From the NCBI GenBank assembly GCA_934255485.1, contig CAKQOG010000005.1:27450-91449 (forward strand): 64,000 nt of DNA, in the 5' to 3' direction. This document shows, in pieces, positions 52,945-62,266 of the stretch. The stretch comes from an uncultured Prevotellamassilia sp. Lineage in GTDB: Bacteria; Bacteroidota; Bacteroidia; Bacteroidales; Bacteroidaceae. How positions within the stretch are numbered: the first letter of the stretch is position 1; each line of letters opens with the position of its first letter. The notes beneath the pieces were generated by a model that ran no database searches, was not told the DNA's origin, and saw only the letters and a list, made by a program, of their open reading frames with translations. The position numbers were made by a program, and so were the translations under genes.

Positions 52945-52993
52945 AAACGTCTGAGAGATACCCCTTATTGGGTGTACTCTCAGATGTTTTTTT
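52945..52993 (+). terminator. Terminator of the GH84 gene
   Basis: AAACGTCTGAGAG (52945-52957) pairs with CTCTCAGATGTTT (52977-52989) with one mismatch. An inner pair TACCC/GGGTGTA adds to the stem, and a T-run follows. Confidence 0.88.
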
Positions 52994-53056
52994 GTTTATA
53001 TACTAACATTTATTGAAATTCAAAAAAGAGCTATACACGTTTTTTGAGCAAAAGTT

Positions 53057-53087
53057 TTTGTGCATTAAAAGCCTTGTGCTAACTTTG
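53057..53087 (+). promoter_or_regulatory. Promoter of the holB operon
   Basis: The -33 box TTTG (53057-53060) and -7 box TAACTTTG (53080-53087) are 19 bp apart, a full consensus match 26 bp before the ATG. Confidence 0.82.
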
Positions 53088-53113
53088 TAAGATATTGTAC
53101 ACTATAACACTCT

Positions 53114-54244
53114 ATGCAATTTGATGAAGTTATCGGACAACATGCTGTGAAGCAACAACTTAAGCAGATGCTCACAGAAAACCGCATGCCGCATGCACTG
53201 CTCTTTGCAGGTCATGAGGGATGTGGAAAACTGCCTATGGCATTGGCTCTTGCCCAACGATTGCTCTGCCAAAAGCCAACGGCTGAGAACAATGCTTGCG
53301 GTTCGTGTGCTAATTGCTTAATGGTTGAAAAATTAGCTCACCCCGACTTACACTTCATCTTTCCTACAATTAAAACAAAGGGGCAAAGCACTCCGGCAGT
53401 GAGCGACCAATTCCTTGATGAATGGCGTAAACAAATTGCTGAAACTCCCTACTTTAGTAGGCAAACGTGGCTCAATCGCATAAACGTTGAAAAGCAACAA
53501 TCGCTCATCAATGTGGCTGATGCCAATAACATTATCAACAAATTGGCTTGCGTAAGCAGTCAAGGTGGCTACCGTGTGGTTATCATCTGGCTTGCCGAAC
53601 AAATGAATTTGGCTTGCGCTAATAAGCTACTAAAAATTCTTGAAGAGCCACCACAGCAAACGGTTTTTATCCTTACTGCCGATCATCCCGAACGCATCAT
53701 CCCCACCATACTAAGCCGCACACAGCGCATTGACTTTGCACCACTCAGCACTGATGAACTTAAGGAAGCTATAGAACGCTACAACGGACTCGAAAGCAAC
53801 GATGCACTCATGGTGGCTCGTGCTGCAGCTGGTAGCTACATCAATGCACTCGAACAAGTGACGATGAATGCCGAGAGAGCACAGTTCTTCGACCTTTTTG
53901 TGCTGTTTATGCGTCTTTGCTACATGCGTAAAATTAAGGATTTATACGAGTGGGCACAACAGTTATCAACATGGGGCAGAGAAAAGCAAAAAGCCTTTCT
54001 TGAATATGCACAAAGGCTCATACGCGAGAACTTTATCTATAATTTTCACAACCCCGAACTTAACTATATGAACCGCAAAGAAAGCGACTTTGCCGTGAAT
54101 TTTGCGCGTTTCATTAACGAAAGGAACGTTATAGGCATCACCGAAGAAATCGAAAATGCACAACGCGACATCCAGCAAAATGTTAATGCCAACATGGTGT
54201 TTTTCGACTTTGCTCTAAAGATGATTGTGCTACTCATACAGTAG
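53114..54244 (+). CDS. holB: DNA polymerase III subunit delta' (clamp loader)
   Basis: The 376-residue AAA+ protein has a degenerate P-loop GHEGCGKL (33-40; Leu replaces Ser/Thr), a zinc site from Cys52, Cys62, Cys65 and Cys68, LLKILEEPP and ILSRTQ (SRT in place of the SRC arginine-finger motif). Delta' subunits often do not bind ATP, which suits the altered P-loop. It is the rigid stator of the sliding-clamp loader. First gene of holB, ricT-like, gldH, an order common in Bacteroidota. Confidence 0.9.
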   Translation: MQFDEVIGQHAVKQQLKQMLTENRMPHALLFAGHEGCGKLPMALALAQRLLCQKPTAENNACGSCANCLMVEKLAHPDLHFIFPTIKTKGQSTPAVSDQFLDEWRKQIAETPYFSRQTWLNRINVEKQQSLINVADANNIINKLACVSSQGGYRVVIIWLAEQMNLACANKLLKILEEPPQQTVFILTADHPERIIPTILSRTQRIDFAPLSTDELKEAIERYNGLESNDALMVARAAAGSYINALEQVTMNAERAQFFDLFVLFMRLCYMRKIKDLYEWAQQLSTWGREKQKAFLEYAQRLIRENFIYNFHNPELNYMNRKESDFAVNFARFINERNVIGITEEIENAQRDIQQNVNANMVFFDFALKMIVLLIQ

Positions 54245-54340
54245 TATCAAGCAAGTTTATGCAGTAATGTTCTACTTCAGAAATATAGCTTTAGCATCGT
54301 TTTATTTGCAAACGATTTTACATATACACACAACTACATA

Positions 54341-55765
54341 ATGAACCAAGAAAACGAAAATATACAACCCAACACTACGCCTACCGACACATGTTTGCAA
54401 TGCAATGGCAATGCTTGCGCCAATACGCACTGCACAGGTGGATGCAGCAGCCAGTCGTGCGGTTTCTGCCAATGGGGTGATGCCTCATTACGCGGTTTGC
54501 CTGCTAACGGATGCGGACGTAGCGACCACCAACTCAACTCTTACGACTACCTGGCAGACGTTCCAGGCAATCAAGAGGTGACAGACTTTGTTGAAGTACA
54601 ATTTAAAAACACACGCAAGGGGTTCTACCGTAATGACAACCATTTAGACCTGCAAAAAGGCGACATTGTAGCCGTTGAAGCACAACCCGGACACGACATT
54701 GGCGTGGTTTCGCTCACAGGTAAACTTGTGTTGCTGCAAATGCAAAAGGCTAATCTAAAGCCTGGTTTCGAGATTAAACGCATTTACAGAAAGGCTCGAC
54801 CTACTGATATGGAAAAGTATGAGGAGGCTAAAGCACGCGAGCACGACACTATGATACGCTCACGACAAATTGCAAAGGACCTTGAGTTGCAAATGAAAAT
54901 AGGCGATGTAGAATACCAAGGAGACGGCAATAAAGCCATTTTCTACTACATAGCCGATGCGCGCGTAGACTTCAGAAAACTTATCAAAGTGCTTGCCGAA
55001 GCATTTCGCGTACGCATTGAAATGAAGCAGATTGGTGCCCGTCAAGAAGCGGGACGTATCGGAGGCATCGGCCCTTGTGGGCGTGAACTTTGCTGTGCTA
55101 CTTGGATGAAGAACTTTAGCTCGGTTAGCACATCGGCTGCACGTTTTCAAGACATTACGCCTAACCCTCAAAAGTTAGCAGGACAATGTGCAAAACTCAA
55201 GTGCTGCCTTAACTATGAAGTGGATACCTACATGGAAGCTGCACGCAAACTGCCCGAACGCAATGCACTGCTTGAAACTGCTGACGGCACTTACCACCTA
55301 TTTAAGACCGACATCCTTGCAGGACTTGTTACCTATAGTAGCGACCGTCGTATGGCAGCAAACCTCGTAACCATCTCTGCCGAAAGAGCAAAAGAAATCA
55401 TCAAAATGAACCAAGTTGGCGAGAAACCACTCTCGCTACTTGCCGAGGGAAGTGAAGAAGCAAAAACCTCAGTAGACCTTGCCGAACAAGACGAACTTAC
55501 TCGTTTTGACAAAGCCAAACGCAACAACCGACGCAATAACCGACGTAACAAATCTGCAGAACAACGCTCAGACAACAAGCCAAACGAAACAAAAGGATCA
55601 ACTCCATCATCGACCGACGAAGGCAACGAAACACCCAATGCCAACAACGATAGCAGCCGCAACAAGCGATACAACAACCGCCGTCGCGACAACTATCGTA
55701 GGCGAGAACGCCCAAACGGAAACTATAAACCCAATAAGCCTAACAACGAGGCAAGCGACAAATAA
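54341..55765 (+). CDS. PSP1-domain protein (RicT/YaaT-like)
   Basis: The 474-residue protein opens with a cysteine-rich segment (Cys18, 21, 26, 31, 35, 40, 43) ahead of a PSP1 core (about 70-330). The core contains GPCGRELCCATW and CAKLKCCLNYE. The tail after residue 390 is Asn/Arg-rich and disordered, with repeated RNNRR. In Bacillus, RicT with RicA/RicF carries Fe-S clusters and supports RNA maturation by RNase Y. The extra cysteines suggest metal or Fe-S binding here too (inference). Between holB and gldH. Confidence 0.85.
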   Translation: MNQENENIQPNTTPTDTCLQCNGNACANTHCTGGCSSQSCGFCQWGDASLRGLPANGCGRSDHQLNSYDYLADVPGNQEVTDFVEVQFKNTRKGFYRNDNHLDLQKGDIVAVEAQPGHDIGVVSLTGKLVLLQMQKANLKPGFEIKRIYRKARPTDMEKYEEAKAREHDTMIRSRQIAKDLELQMKIGDVEYQGDGNKAIFYYIADARVDFRKLIKVLAEAFRVRIEMKQIGARQEAGRIGGIGPCGRELCCATWMKNFSSVSTSAARFQDITPNPQKLAGQCAKLKCCLNYEVDTYMEAARKLPERNALLETADGTYHLFKTDILAGLVTYSSDRRMAANLVTISAERAKEIIKMNQVGEKPLSLLAEGSEEAKTSVDLAEQDELTRFDKAKRNNRRNNRRNKSAEQRSDNKPNETKGSTPSSTDEGNETPNANNDSSRNKRYNNRRRDNYRRRERPNGNYKPNKPNNEASDK

Positions 55766-55782
55766 ATGTAAATGCTAACGTT

Positions 55783-56268
55783 ATGAACCACGTTTTATAT
55801 AAGTACATTTCATTTATCGTTACGCTCCTTACACTTTGTTGTATGTTGGCATGCAACAATAAACCTGTAGCGTTTAACTATTGTTCAACTCCCGTTGAAG
55901 GTTGGGAACTTGGCGATACACTAAAATATCATATCGACACCATAAAAGCCGATGGCAACTACCAACTAAGCATTGGTATACGCACATCTGCCTCAACCCC
56001 CTACCCCTACCAATCGTTATGGGTCGTGATAAAACAACATTGGCACAACCCCGAAAAATTGGTAACAGACACCGTTAAATGCCAACTAACTAACGATAGA
56101 GGCGACACCAATGGACATGGTGTGAGTTTGTATCAATACGACCAAAACATTAAGAAACTGAACATCCAACAAGGCGTTTCGGCTGATATTAGTGTTTACC
56201 ACATCATGCGTAGTGAAATGATTTCGGGCATTGCAGATGTAGGTATCAAACTACAACAAACGCAATGA
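55783..56268 (+). CDS. gldH: Gliding-motility lipoprotein GldH
   Basis: The 161-residue lipoprotein has lipobox MLAC (Cys24), the opening PVEGWELGDTLKYHID and a small beta-rich domain, as in GldH. It lies 17 bp after the RicT-like gene, the usual order in Bacteroidota. GldH is an outer-membrane-associated accessory of gliding/T9SS systems in Flavobacterium. In non-gliding Prevotella-type species it is kept along with T9SS secretion, which fits the sorting tail on the GH20 enzyme. Confidence 0.85.
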   Translation: MNHVLYKYISFIVTLLTLCCMLACNNKPVAFNYCSTPVEGWELGDTLKYHIDTIKADGNYQLSIGIRTSASTPYPYQSLWVVIKQHWHNPEKLVTDTVKCQLTNDRGDTNGHGVSLYQYDQNIKKLNIQQGVSADISVYHIMRSEMISGIADVGIKLQQTQ

Positions 56269-56277
56269 CATAACAAT

Positions 56278-56335
56278 AAATGAGCAAGGCTCCTCCTACA
56301 TACATTATATAGGAAGAGTTTTGCTCATTTTGTAT
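56278..56335 (+). terminator. Terminator of the holB-gldH operon
   Basis: AAATGAGCAA (56278-56287) pairs perfectly with TTGCTCATTT (56321-56330). Inner TCCTA/TAGGA pairing extends the stem, and T-rich sequence follows. Confidence 0.85.
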
Positions 56336-56472
56336 ATGCAATATAATTATACTTATTCATTTTTCATAAACAATTATCCTTTATAGTATTCATTATCAAG
56401 CATAAAGATGAATATACTAAAGATTTATTCACATTTTAGATGTATATATTCTTATTTTACCGAAAATAATTG

Positions 56473-56480
56473 TATATTTG
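56473..56480 (+). promoter_or_regulatory. -7 box for the arg cluster
   Basis: TATATTTG lies 32 bp before the argR ATG. The TTG start at 56470 that would lengthen ArgR falls within this box, so the ATG at 56512 is used. Confidence 0.6.
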
Positions 56481-56511
56481 CAGCATAAAACAAAGAAAAT
56501 TGCAACAAATC

Positions 56512-57000
56512 ATGAGTAATAGAATGCAACGTTTGGAGGTGTTACGCGTGATACTTGCGGGCAGTAACGACTTAGGAAGTCATGAGGAGATACTCAAAGA
56601 ACTTGCCCAAAATGGTTGGAACGTAACACAAGCAACGCTGTCAAGAGACCTTTGCAAGCTGCACGCTGCCAAAGTGCTAACGGCAGATGGATACAGATAC
56701 ATCTTGCCAGAAAGTCCGATGTATCACCGTAGCGTAAAGCCCGATATTGTACCACAATACCTTAGAAATTCAGGATTTTTATCGATAGCTTTCTCTGGTC
56801 ACATGGCCGTTCTGAAAACTCGCCCAGGCTATGCTGCAGGACTTGCTTCAGATATTGATGCACACAAACTTGAGAGTGTATTAGGCACCATTGCAGGTGA
56901 TGACACAATCCTTGTTATCATTTGCGAAGAGGCCTCTCGCCAAGAACTTACCGATGAATTGGCACAAGTTATACCTGCCTTGCGAAGCATCGTGCTTTAA
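56512..57000 (+). CDS. argR: Arginine repressor ArgR
   Basis: The 162-residue protein has the ArgR plan. A winged helix domain (about 1-70) carries the recognition region WNVTQATLSRDLCKLHAAKV, and a C-terminal hexamerisation/arginine-binding domain (about 85-160) carries the GTIAGDDTILVI motif. With arginine bound it would repress the genes downstream. It heads the cluster argR-GNAT-argG-argC-argD, so it probably controls itself as well. Confidence 0.93.
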   Translation: MSNRMQRLEVLRVILAGSNDLGSHEEILKELAQNGWNVTQATLSRDLCKLHAAKVLTADGYRYILPESPMYHRSVKPDIVPQYLRNSGFLSIAFSGHMAVLKTRPGYAAGLASDIDAHKLESVLGTIAGDDTILVIICEEASRQELTDELAQVIPALRSIVL

Positions 57001-57066
57001 ACTGATACTTAATCAAGCCCCTATAACATACAATATCAAGCTTGCCAAAGCGTATAGAACTATAAC

Positions 57067-57085
57067 TATGCAAATCACTTGCATA
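57067..57085. promoter_or_regulatory. Inverted repeat upstream of the GNAT gene
   Basis: TATGCAA and TTGCATA (7-bp perfect arms) flank ATCAC. The size (19 bp) and AT-rich form resemble an ARG box, but the Bacteroidota ArgR site is not known to me, so this is tentative. Confidence 0.4.
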
Positions 57086-57134
57086 ACACAAATAAACTAC
57101 AAAACTAAAACATTTATATACATACAATAAAACA

Positions 57135-57761
57135 ATGGAAGAATACGACGATGGAATAAAGGTGATTGTAGCAGATGCACAACACGAAAAATACGTCGAT
57201 ACCATACTGCAAACCATTACAGATGCAGCAAAGGTGCGTGGTTCAGGCATTGCTAGCCGTACTCATGAATATGTAGCCACCAAGATGAAAGAGCGCAAAG
57301 CTATTATTGCTCTTTACGGAGAAGAGTTTGCAGGTTTTTGCTACATCGAGAGTTGGGAAAACAAACACTATGTTGCCAACTCGGGTTTGATAGTAGTTCC
57401 AAAGTTCCGTGGACACCACCTTGCCACCCGTATCAAGCGTTTAGCCTTTTCATTGAGCCGTGTGCGTTGGCCCAAAGCAAAGATTTTTGGCTTAACAAGT
57501 TCGGGTGCCGTGATGCGCATCAACACGTCTTTAGGATACGTACCAGTGCCTTTTGCCGAACTTACACAAGACGATGAGTATTGGAAAGGATGTGGCACAC
57601 CCGAAGCACCATGTTGCATCAACTGCGACGTATTGGCGCGCACAAAGCGCAAATATTGCGTTTGTACCGGTATGTTGTTCGACCCCGATCGTCATCCCAA
57701 CACGCCGTTACCTGTAGAAATTCCCCAAGATGTGCTCGACTTTATTAAGACACACGAGTAA
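57135..57761 (+). CDS. GNAT acyltransferase of the arginine pathway (putative N-acyl-glutamate synthase)
   Basis: The 208-residue protein has a GNAT fold with the acyl-CoA loop VVPKFRGHHLATRI (87-100). An unusual C-terminal cysteine group follows (153, 160, 161, 164, 175, 177) that could bind a metal. Placed between argR and argG, it fits the first step, acylation of glutamate. Bacteroides uses N-succinyl intermediates, so succinyl-CoA is a plausible donor (inference). It is not related to classic ArgA/ArgJ in length or N-terminal kinase fold. Confidence 0.78.
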   Translation: MEEYDDGIKVIVADAQHEKYVDTILQTITDAAKVRGSGIASRTHEYVATKMKERKAIIALYGEEFAGFCYIESWENKHYVANSGLIVVPKFRGHHLATRIKRLAFSLSRVRWPKAKIFGLTSSGAVMRINTSLGYVPVPFAELTQDDEYWKGCGTPEAPCCINCDVLARTKRKYCVCTGMLFDPDRHPNTPLPVEIPQDVLDFIKTHE

Positions 57762-57820
57762 AGAAAAAGCAATTTGCAGCAACATCTATACTATGTTGTA
57801 TAACAACTCAAAAAAACAGA

Positions 57821-59020
57821 ATGAAAAAGAAAGTAGTAGTAGCCTTTAGCGGTGGTTTGGACACATCATACACCGTTATGTACTTGGCTAAAGAAAAAGG
57901 ATATGAGGTTTATGCTGCATGTGCCAACACAGGTGGCTTCAGCGACGAACAACTCAAAGCCAATGAAGAAAACGCCTATAAACTTGGCGCAACAAAGTAT
58001 GTAACACTCGACGTTACGCACGAATATTATGAAAAGAGCCTAAAGTACATGGTTTTTGGCAACGTTTTGCGTAACAACGTATATCCTATTTCGGTATCGA
58101 GCGAACGCATTTTCCAAGGCATGGCAATAGCTCGTTATGCCAAAGAAATCGGTGCTGACGCCATTGCACACGGCTCTACCGGTGCAGGCAACGACCAAGT
58201 TCGTTTCGATATGACCTTTCTTGTGATGTGCCCTGATATGGAAATTATAACCCTTACACGCGATGGCAACCTATCGCGCAAGGAAGAGGTTGACTACCTT
58301 AATCAGCACGGATTTAAAGCCGATTTCACTAAGCTTAAATACTCATACAACGTGGGTATTTGGGGCACAAGCATTTGTGGTGGCGAAATTCTTGACTCTG
58401 CACAAGGTCTGCCCGAAAGTGCCTACCTTAAGCAAGTTACGAAGCAAGGCACCGAACAACTCAAACTCACCTTTGAGCAAGGAGAACTTAAGGCCATCAA
58501 TGGTGTTAAATACGACGACCCTATCGAAGCTATTCGCAAGGTCGAAGAGATTGGTGCAGCCTATGGCATCGGTCGCGACATGCACGTTGGCGACACAATC
58601 ATTGGCATTAAGGGTCGTGTAGGCTTTGAGGCTGCTGCTCCTGCGCTTATTATTGGTGCACACCGTTTTCTTGAAAAGTACACCCTCTCTAAGTGGCAAC
58701 AGTATTGGAAAGATCAAGTAGCCAATTGGTATGGTATGTTCTTACACGAAAGCCAATATCTCGAACCCGTGATGCGCGACATCGAGGCTATGCTCACCAG
58801 TTCGCAGCGTTACGTAAACGGCACTGCCATTCTCGAACTCCGTCCGTTAGGCTTCAGTACAGTAGGTGTTGATAGTCCCGACGACCTTGTTAAGACTAAG
58901 TTTGGCGAGTATGGTGAAACCCAAAAGGGATGGACTGCCGAGGATGCTAAGGGCTTTATTAAAGTGCTCAGCACATCTTTACGCGTGTTCTATGCCAACC
59001 ACAAAGACGATGCTATATAA
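57821..59020 (+). CDS. argG: Argininosuccinate synthase
   Basis: This 399-residue enzyme joins citrulline and aspartate with ATP. The PP-loop SGGLDTS is at 10-16. GSTGAGNDQVRFD and SICGGEILD mark the substrate-binding regions. Length is typical. Followed by a hairpin terminator before argC. Confidence 0.96.
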   Translation: MKKKVVVAFSGGLDTSYTVMYLAKEKGYEVYAACANTGGFSDEQLKANEENAYKLGATKYVTLDVTHEYYEKSLKYMVFGNVLRNNVYPISVSSERIFQGMAIARYAKEIGADAIAHGSTGAGNDQVRFDMTFLVMCPDMEIITLTRDGNLSRKEEVDYLNQHGFKADFTKLKYSYNVGIWGTSICGGEILDSAQGLPESAYLKQVTKQGTEQLKLTFEQGELKAINGVKYDDPIEAIRKVEEIGAAYGIGRDMHVGDTIIGIKGRVGFEAAAPALIIGAHRFLEKYTLSKWQQYWKDQVANWYGMFLHESQYLEPVMRDIEAMLTSSQRYVNGTAILELRPLGFSTVGVDSPDDLVKTKFGEYGETQKGWTAEDAKGFIKVLSTSLRVFYANHKDDAI

Positions 59021-59060
59021 CGTATTTTTCTGCAACATACGCAATATGTTTGAATGATTG

Positions 59061-59093
59061 AAAGAATGGCAATTCAGTTGCCATTCTTTTATT
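59061..59093 (+). terminator. Hairpin between argG and argC
   Basis: A perfect 12-bp stem (AAAGAATGGCAA / TTGCCATTCTTT) with a 5-nt loop and a T-rich tail lies inside the arg cluster. No -7 box lies between it and argC, so it may partly limit expression of argC-argD. Confidence 0.8.
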
Positions 59094-59123
59094 TAAAACA
59101 CCCTATCAAGAACCAATCAACGT

Positions 59124-60092
59124 ATGATAAAAATAGGTATTATCGGCGGAGCTGGATACACCGCAGGCGAGTTATGCCGCATACTTCTCAACCACCCCGA
59201 TGCTGAAATAGTGTTTGTTAATAGCGAGAGCAATGCTGGCAATCTACTTGCCAACGTTCACGAGGGTTTGTATGGTGAAACTGATTTACGCTTTACCGAT
59301 CAATTGCCATTCGACGAAGTAGACGTAGTATTCTTTTGCTTTGGTCATGGCAAGAGCACAAAGTTTCTTGCCGAACACTACATTCCTGCTGACGTTAGAA
59401 TTATAGACCTTGCACAAGATTTTCGCCTTGAAAGCGAAGATAACGACTATGTTTATGGCTTGCCCGAACTCAATCGTTCTAAGATACAAAACACGCTCCA
59501 CGTGGCAAATCCAGGTTGCTTTGCCACCTGCATACAGTTAGGTTTGTTACCTTTAGCCGAGGTTGGTCTGCTCACAAGCGACATTTCTGTAAATGCCATT
59601 ACTGGCTCAACAGGTGCGGGAGTAAAGCCTGGTGCCACCACACACTTCTCTTGGCGTAATAACAACATGAGTATCTACAAGGCTTTTGAGCACCAACATG
59701 TTCCCGAAATCAAACAATCGTTGCGTCAATTGCAACCCACTTTTGAGAGCGAAATAGACTTTATTCCCTATCGTGGTGACTTTGCGCGAGGCATCTTTGC
59801 CACCGAGGTTATAAAGTGCGATGCCCCCATCGAAGAGATTGAAGGCTTCTATCGAGACTTCTATAGCGAAGCCCCATTTACTCACTACATTGATTCTCCA
59901 CTCGACCTCAAGCAGGTAGTCAATACCAACAAGTGTCTTGTTCATGCTGAGCGACACCGCGACAAACTGCTCATCACCTCGTGTATTGACAATTTGCTAA
60001 AAGGCGCATCGGGCCAAGCCGTACAAAACATGAACCTTATGTTTGGACTCGAAGAAGACACTGGCCTACGACTCAAGCCTACTGGTTTCTAA
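59124..60092 (+). CDS. argC: N-acyl-gamma-glutamyl-phosphate reductase
   Basis: This 322-residue enzyme makes the semialdehyde in arginine synthesis. The NADP loop is GGAGYTAGELCRIL (8-21) and the catalytic cysteine is Cys132 in NPGCFATC. GSTGAGVKPG and a conserved C-terminal half follow. The acyl group may be succinyl instead of acetyl, as in Bacteroides. It lies 22 bp before argD. Confidence 0.95.
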   Translation: MIKIGIIGGAGYTAGELCRILLNHPDAEIVFVNSESNAGNLLANVHEGLYGETDLRFTDQLPFDEVDVVFFCFGHGKSTKFLAEHYIPADVRIIDLAQDFRLESEDNDYVYGLPELNRSKIQNTLHVANPGCFATCIQLGLLPLAEVGLLTSDISVNAITGSTGAGVKPGATTHFSWRNNNMSIYKAFEHQHVPEIKQSLRQLQPTFESEIDFIPYRGDFARGIFATEVIKCDAPIEEIEGFYRDFYSEAPFTHYIDSPLDLKQVVNTNKCLVHAERHRDKLLITSCIDNLLKGASGQAVQNMNLMFGLEEDTGLRLKPTGF

Positions 60093-60114
60093 ACACATAC
60101 TATTGTTTTAATAT

Positions 60115-61263
60115 ATGAAACTTTTTCCCGTATATCCTTTATTCGATATTAACATAGTAAAAGGCAAAGGTTGCCACGTGTGGGACGATAAAGGACAAGA
60201 ATATCTCGACCTTTATGGTGGTCATGCAGTTATAAGCATCGGCCATTGCCACCCACACTATGTTGAGATGATGACACACCAGCTCAACACGCTTGGTTTT
60301 TATTCAAACTCGGTTATCAACCAACTTCAGGTTGAACTTGCCACCCGTTTAGGCAATGTTTGTGGCTATCCCGATTACCAGTTATTTCTTATCAATTCGG
60401 GTGCCGAAGCCAACGAGAATGCACTCAAATTGGCCTCGTTCCACACAGGTCGCAAGCGTATTCTTGCAGCGGGCAAAGCCTTTCATGGCCGCACCTCTTT
60501 GGCTGTCGAAGCTACCGACAACCCCAAGATTGTAGCTCCCATCAATGCCAATGGCCACGTAACTTTCCTTCCGCTCAACGACCTTGAGGCTTTTGAGAGT
60601 GAACTTAAAAAGGGCGATGTAGCAGCAGTTATCGTTGAGTGCATACAAGGTGTCGGTGGTATTCGCATGGCTACCAAGGCATTTATGCAAGGCTTGCGCA
60701 AGGCTTGCGATGCGGCAGGCACCCTGCTCATTTGCGATGAAATTCAGTGTGGTTATGGTCGTTCGGGCAAATTTTTTGCTCACCAACACCTCGACGTAAA
60801 GCCCGACATCATCACATGTGCCAAGGGCATAGGCAATGGTTTCCCTATGGGTGCAGTTATCATTTCGCCCAAGATCAAAGCTACCTTTGGCATGCTTGGC
60901 ACCACCTTTGGTGGCAACCATTTGGCATGTACAGCCGCTCTTGCTGTGCTCGATGTTATTGAAAAAGAGGGTCTTATCGACAATGCTGCCAAAGTGGGTA
61001 ACTACCTTATAAGCGAACTCAAAAAGATGCAACAAACCAATCCTCACATCACCGACGTGCGTGGTGAAGGACTTATGATTGGTGTTGAATACGACAAACC
61101 AATCAAGGATTTTCGTAACCACCTTGTACACCATGAGCACATGTTTACAGGCGCAGCATCTACCAACATTTTGCGTCTTCTCCCCCCTCTATCACTCACG
61201 ATGGAAGAGGCCGAACAAGCTATCAGCAAGTTGCAACAGGCCTGGGATGAATACGACAAATAG
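60115..61263 (+). CDS. argD: Acyl-ornithine aminotransferase
   Basis: This 382-residue class III aminotransferase has the pyridoxal-phosphate lysine at 237 (CAKGIGNG) and Asp208 in CDEIQCGYGRSG. NSGAEANENALK binds the phosphate. It interconverts N-acyl-glutamate semialdehyde and N-acyl-ornithine. Last gene of the arg cluster, closed by a strong terminator. Confidence 0.94.
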   Translation: MKLFPVYPLFDINIVKGKGCHVWDDKGQEYLDLYGGHAVISIGHCHPHYVEMMTHQLNTLGFYSNSVINQLQVELATRLGNVCGYPDYQLFLINSGAEANENALKLASFHTGRKRILAAGKAFHGRTSLAVEATDNPKIVAPINANGHVTFLPLNDLEAFESELKKGDVAAVIVECIQGVGGIRMATKAFMQGLRKACDAAGTLLICDEIQCGYGRSGKFFAHQHLDVKPDIITCAKGIGNGFPMGAVIISPKIKATFGMLGTTFGGNHLACTAALAVLDVIEKEGLIDNAAKVGNYLISELKKMQQTNPHITDVRGEGLMIGVEYDKPIKDFRNHLVHHEHMFTGAASTNILRLLPPLSLTMEEAEQAISKLQQAWDEYDK

Positions 61264-61286
61264 CCCATTCATAGCTGAATAAATAG

Positions 61287-61334
61287 AAAAGGCGAAGCAA
61301 GTTTTCCACAAGGAATTTGCTTCGCCTTTTTTTT
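61287..61334. terminator. Bidirectional terminator after argD
   Basis: AAAAGGCGAAGCAA (61287-61300) and TTGCTTCGCCTTTT (61317-61330) form a perfect 14-bp stem with a T-run, between convergent argD and the WYL gene. Confidence 0.92.
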
Positions 61335-61351
61335 GTTGTTACACCGTTGAG

Positions 61352-62266
61352 TTACACCGCAGACTGCCACTTTTCTACCATAGTAGACATCTTATCGTCT
61401 ATGTATTTGCTAAATTCGGGAGAGTCTACAATCTCAATATCCTCATATAGTCCCAACACAAACCTGCCTAATCCCACATAGCTACACACCTTGGTGTCGA
61501 GGCGACGACGCCCATCGTCGAGTAGTGTCATTTCGTGAAGTACGTCAGGGTGTTCCTCAAGCATTAAGCATGCCGATAGTTTGCCCATAATGAGCGAAAC
61601 AGGCATTTGCTTTTCGCCCGTAAAACCAAACATATCGCTAAAGAAAGGCAGATGTTCTGCCTTGTGCGACCATAGCAAATCTACCATCTCAACGCTTTCG
61701 ATACGTGCTATCTTAAACGTTTTATTGGTGTTTGTACTAATTTCGTAGCACCTCACCTCGTTGTTTTGGTTCAAAAACATGTATGGCTCCACATATCGGT
61801 TACTCACCTTGTCACTCGATGCCGACGTATAGTTTTTGAGCACTACTACACGCTCTTCTCTGATAGCATTAAACAGTGTGCTAATGTTGCGAGCCACCTT
61901 GTAGTCTACCCCATGTTTAGCCAACACTTCGGGGTCGTAAAGGGCAGCCAACTTCTCGCGCAAGTGTCTAACCTGCGCAGAATTGTCGTAAACCGAGTTG
62001 AGCACTTGGTTAATGGTTAAAGCTTCATCCTCTGAAAATCTTATACCATTTGTAATTTCTCTAAAGAAGGAGGAACTCGAGTCTAAGCTATATTTCGTCC
62101 CCACTTTCTTCACCACAAAACCCATGTTTTTAAACGCGTCTATATATCGATAAATCGACCGACGGTTCATACCGAGTTCTTCGCCTATTTCGTCGATTGA
62201 TAGCTTATGGTTTTGTGTTAGCAATACCATAAGGCGCAACTGACGAGCAAATTTTTCAAGTTCCAT
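61352..62266 (-). CDS. WYL-domain transcriptional regulator
   Basis: The 304-residue protein has an N-terminal helix-turn-helix (about 18-45, LSIDEIGEELGMNRRSIYRYI) and a WYL domain from about 130 on, with a WCX-type end. WYL regulators sense nucleotides or small ligands and often control DNA-damage or defence genes. None of those lies beside it. Monocistronic, divergent from the next gene by 226 bp. Confidence 0.88.
   Translation of the reverse strand: MELEKFARQLRLMVLLTQNHKLSIDEIGEELGMNRRSIYRYIDAFKNMGFVVKKVGTKYSLDSSSSFFREITNGIRFSEDEALTINQVLNSVYDNSAQVRHLREKLAALYDPEVLAKHGVDYKVARNISTLFNAIREERVVVLKNYTSASSDKVSNRYVEPYMFLNQNNEVRCYEISTNTNKTFKIARIESVEMVDLLWSHKAEHLPFFSDMFGFTGEKQMPVSLIMGKLSACLMLEEHPDVLHEMTLLDDGRRRLDTKVCSYVGLGRFVLGLYEDIEIVDSPEFSKYIDDKMSTMVEKWQSAV

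Noticed and set aside
56409..56431. ARG-box-like TGAATA ... TATTCA upstream of argR
   Set aside because: The spacing between half-sites is too wide for the known ARG box, and the region is AT-rich.
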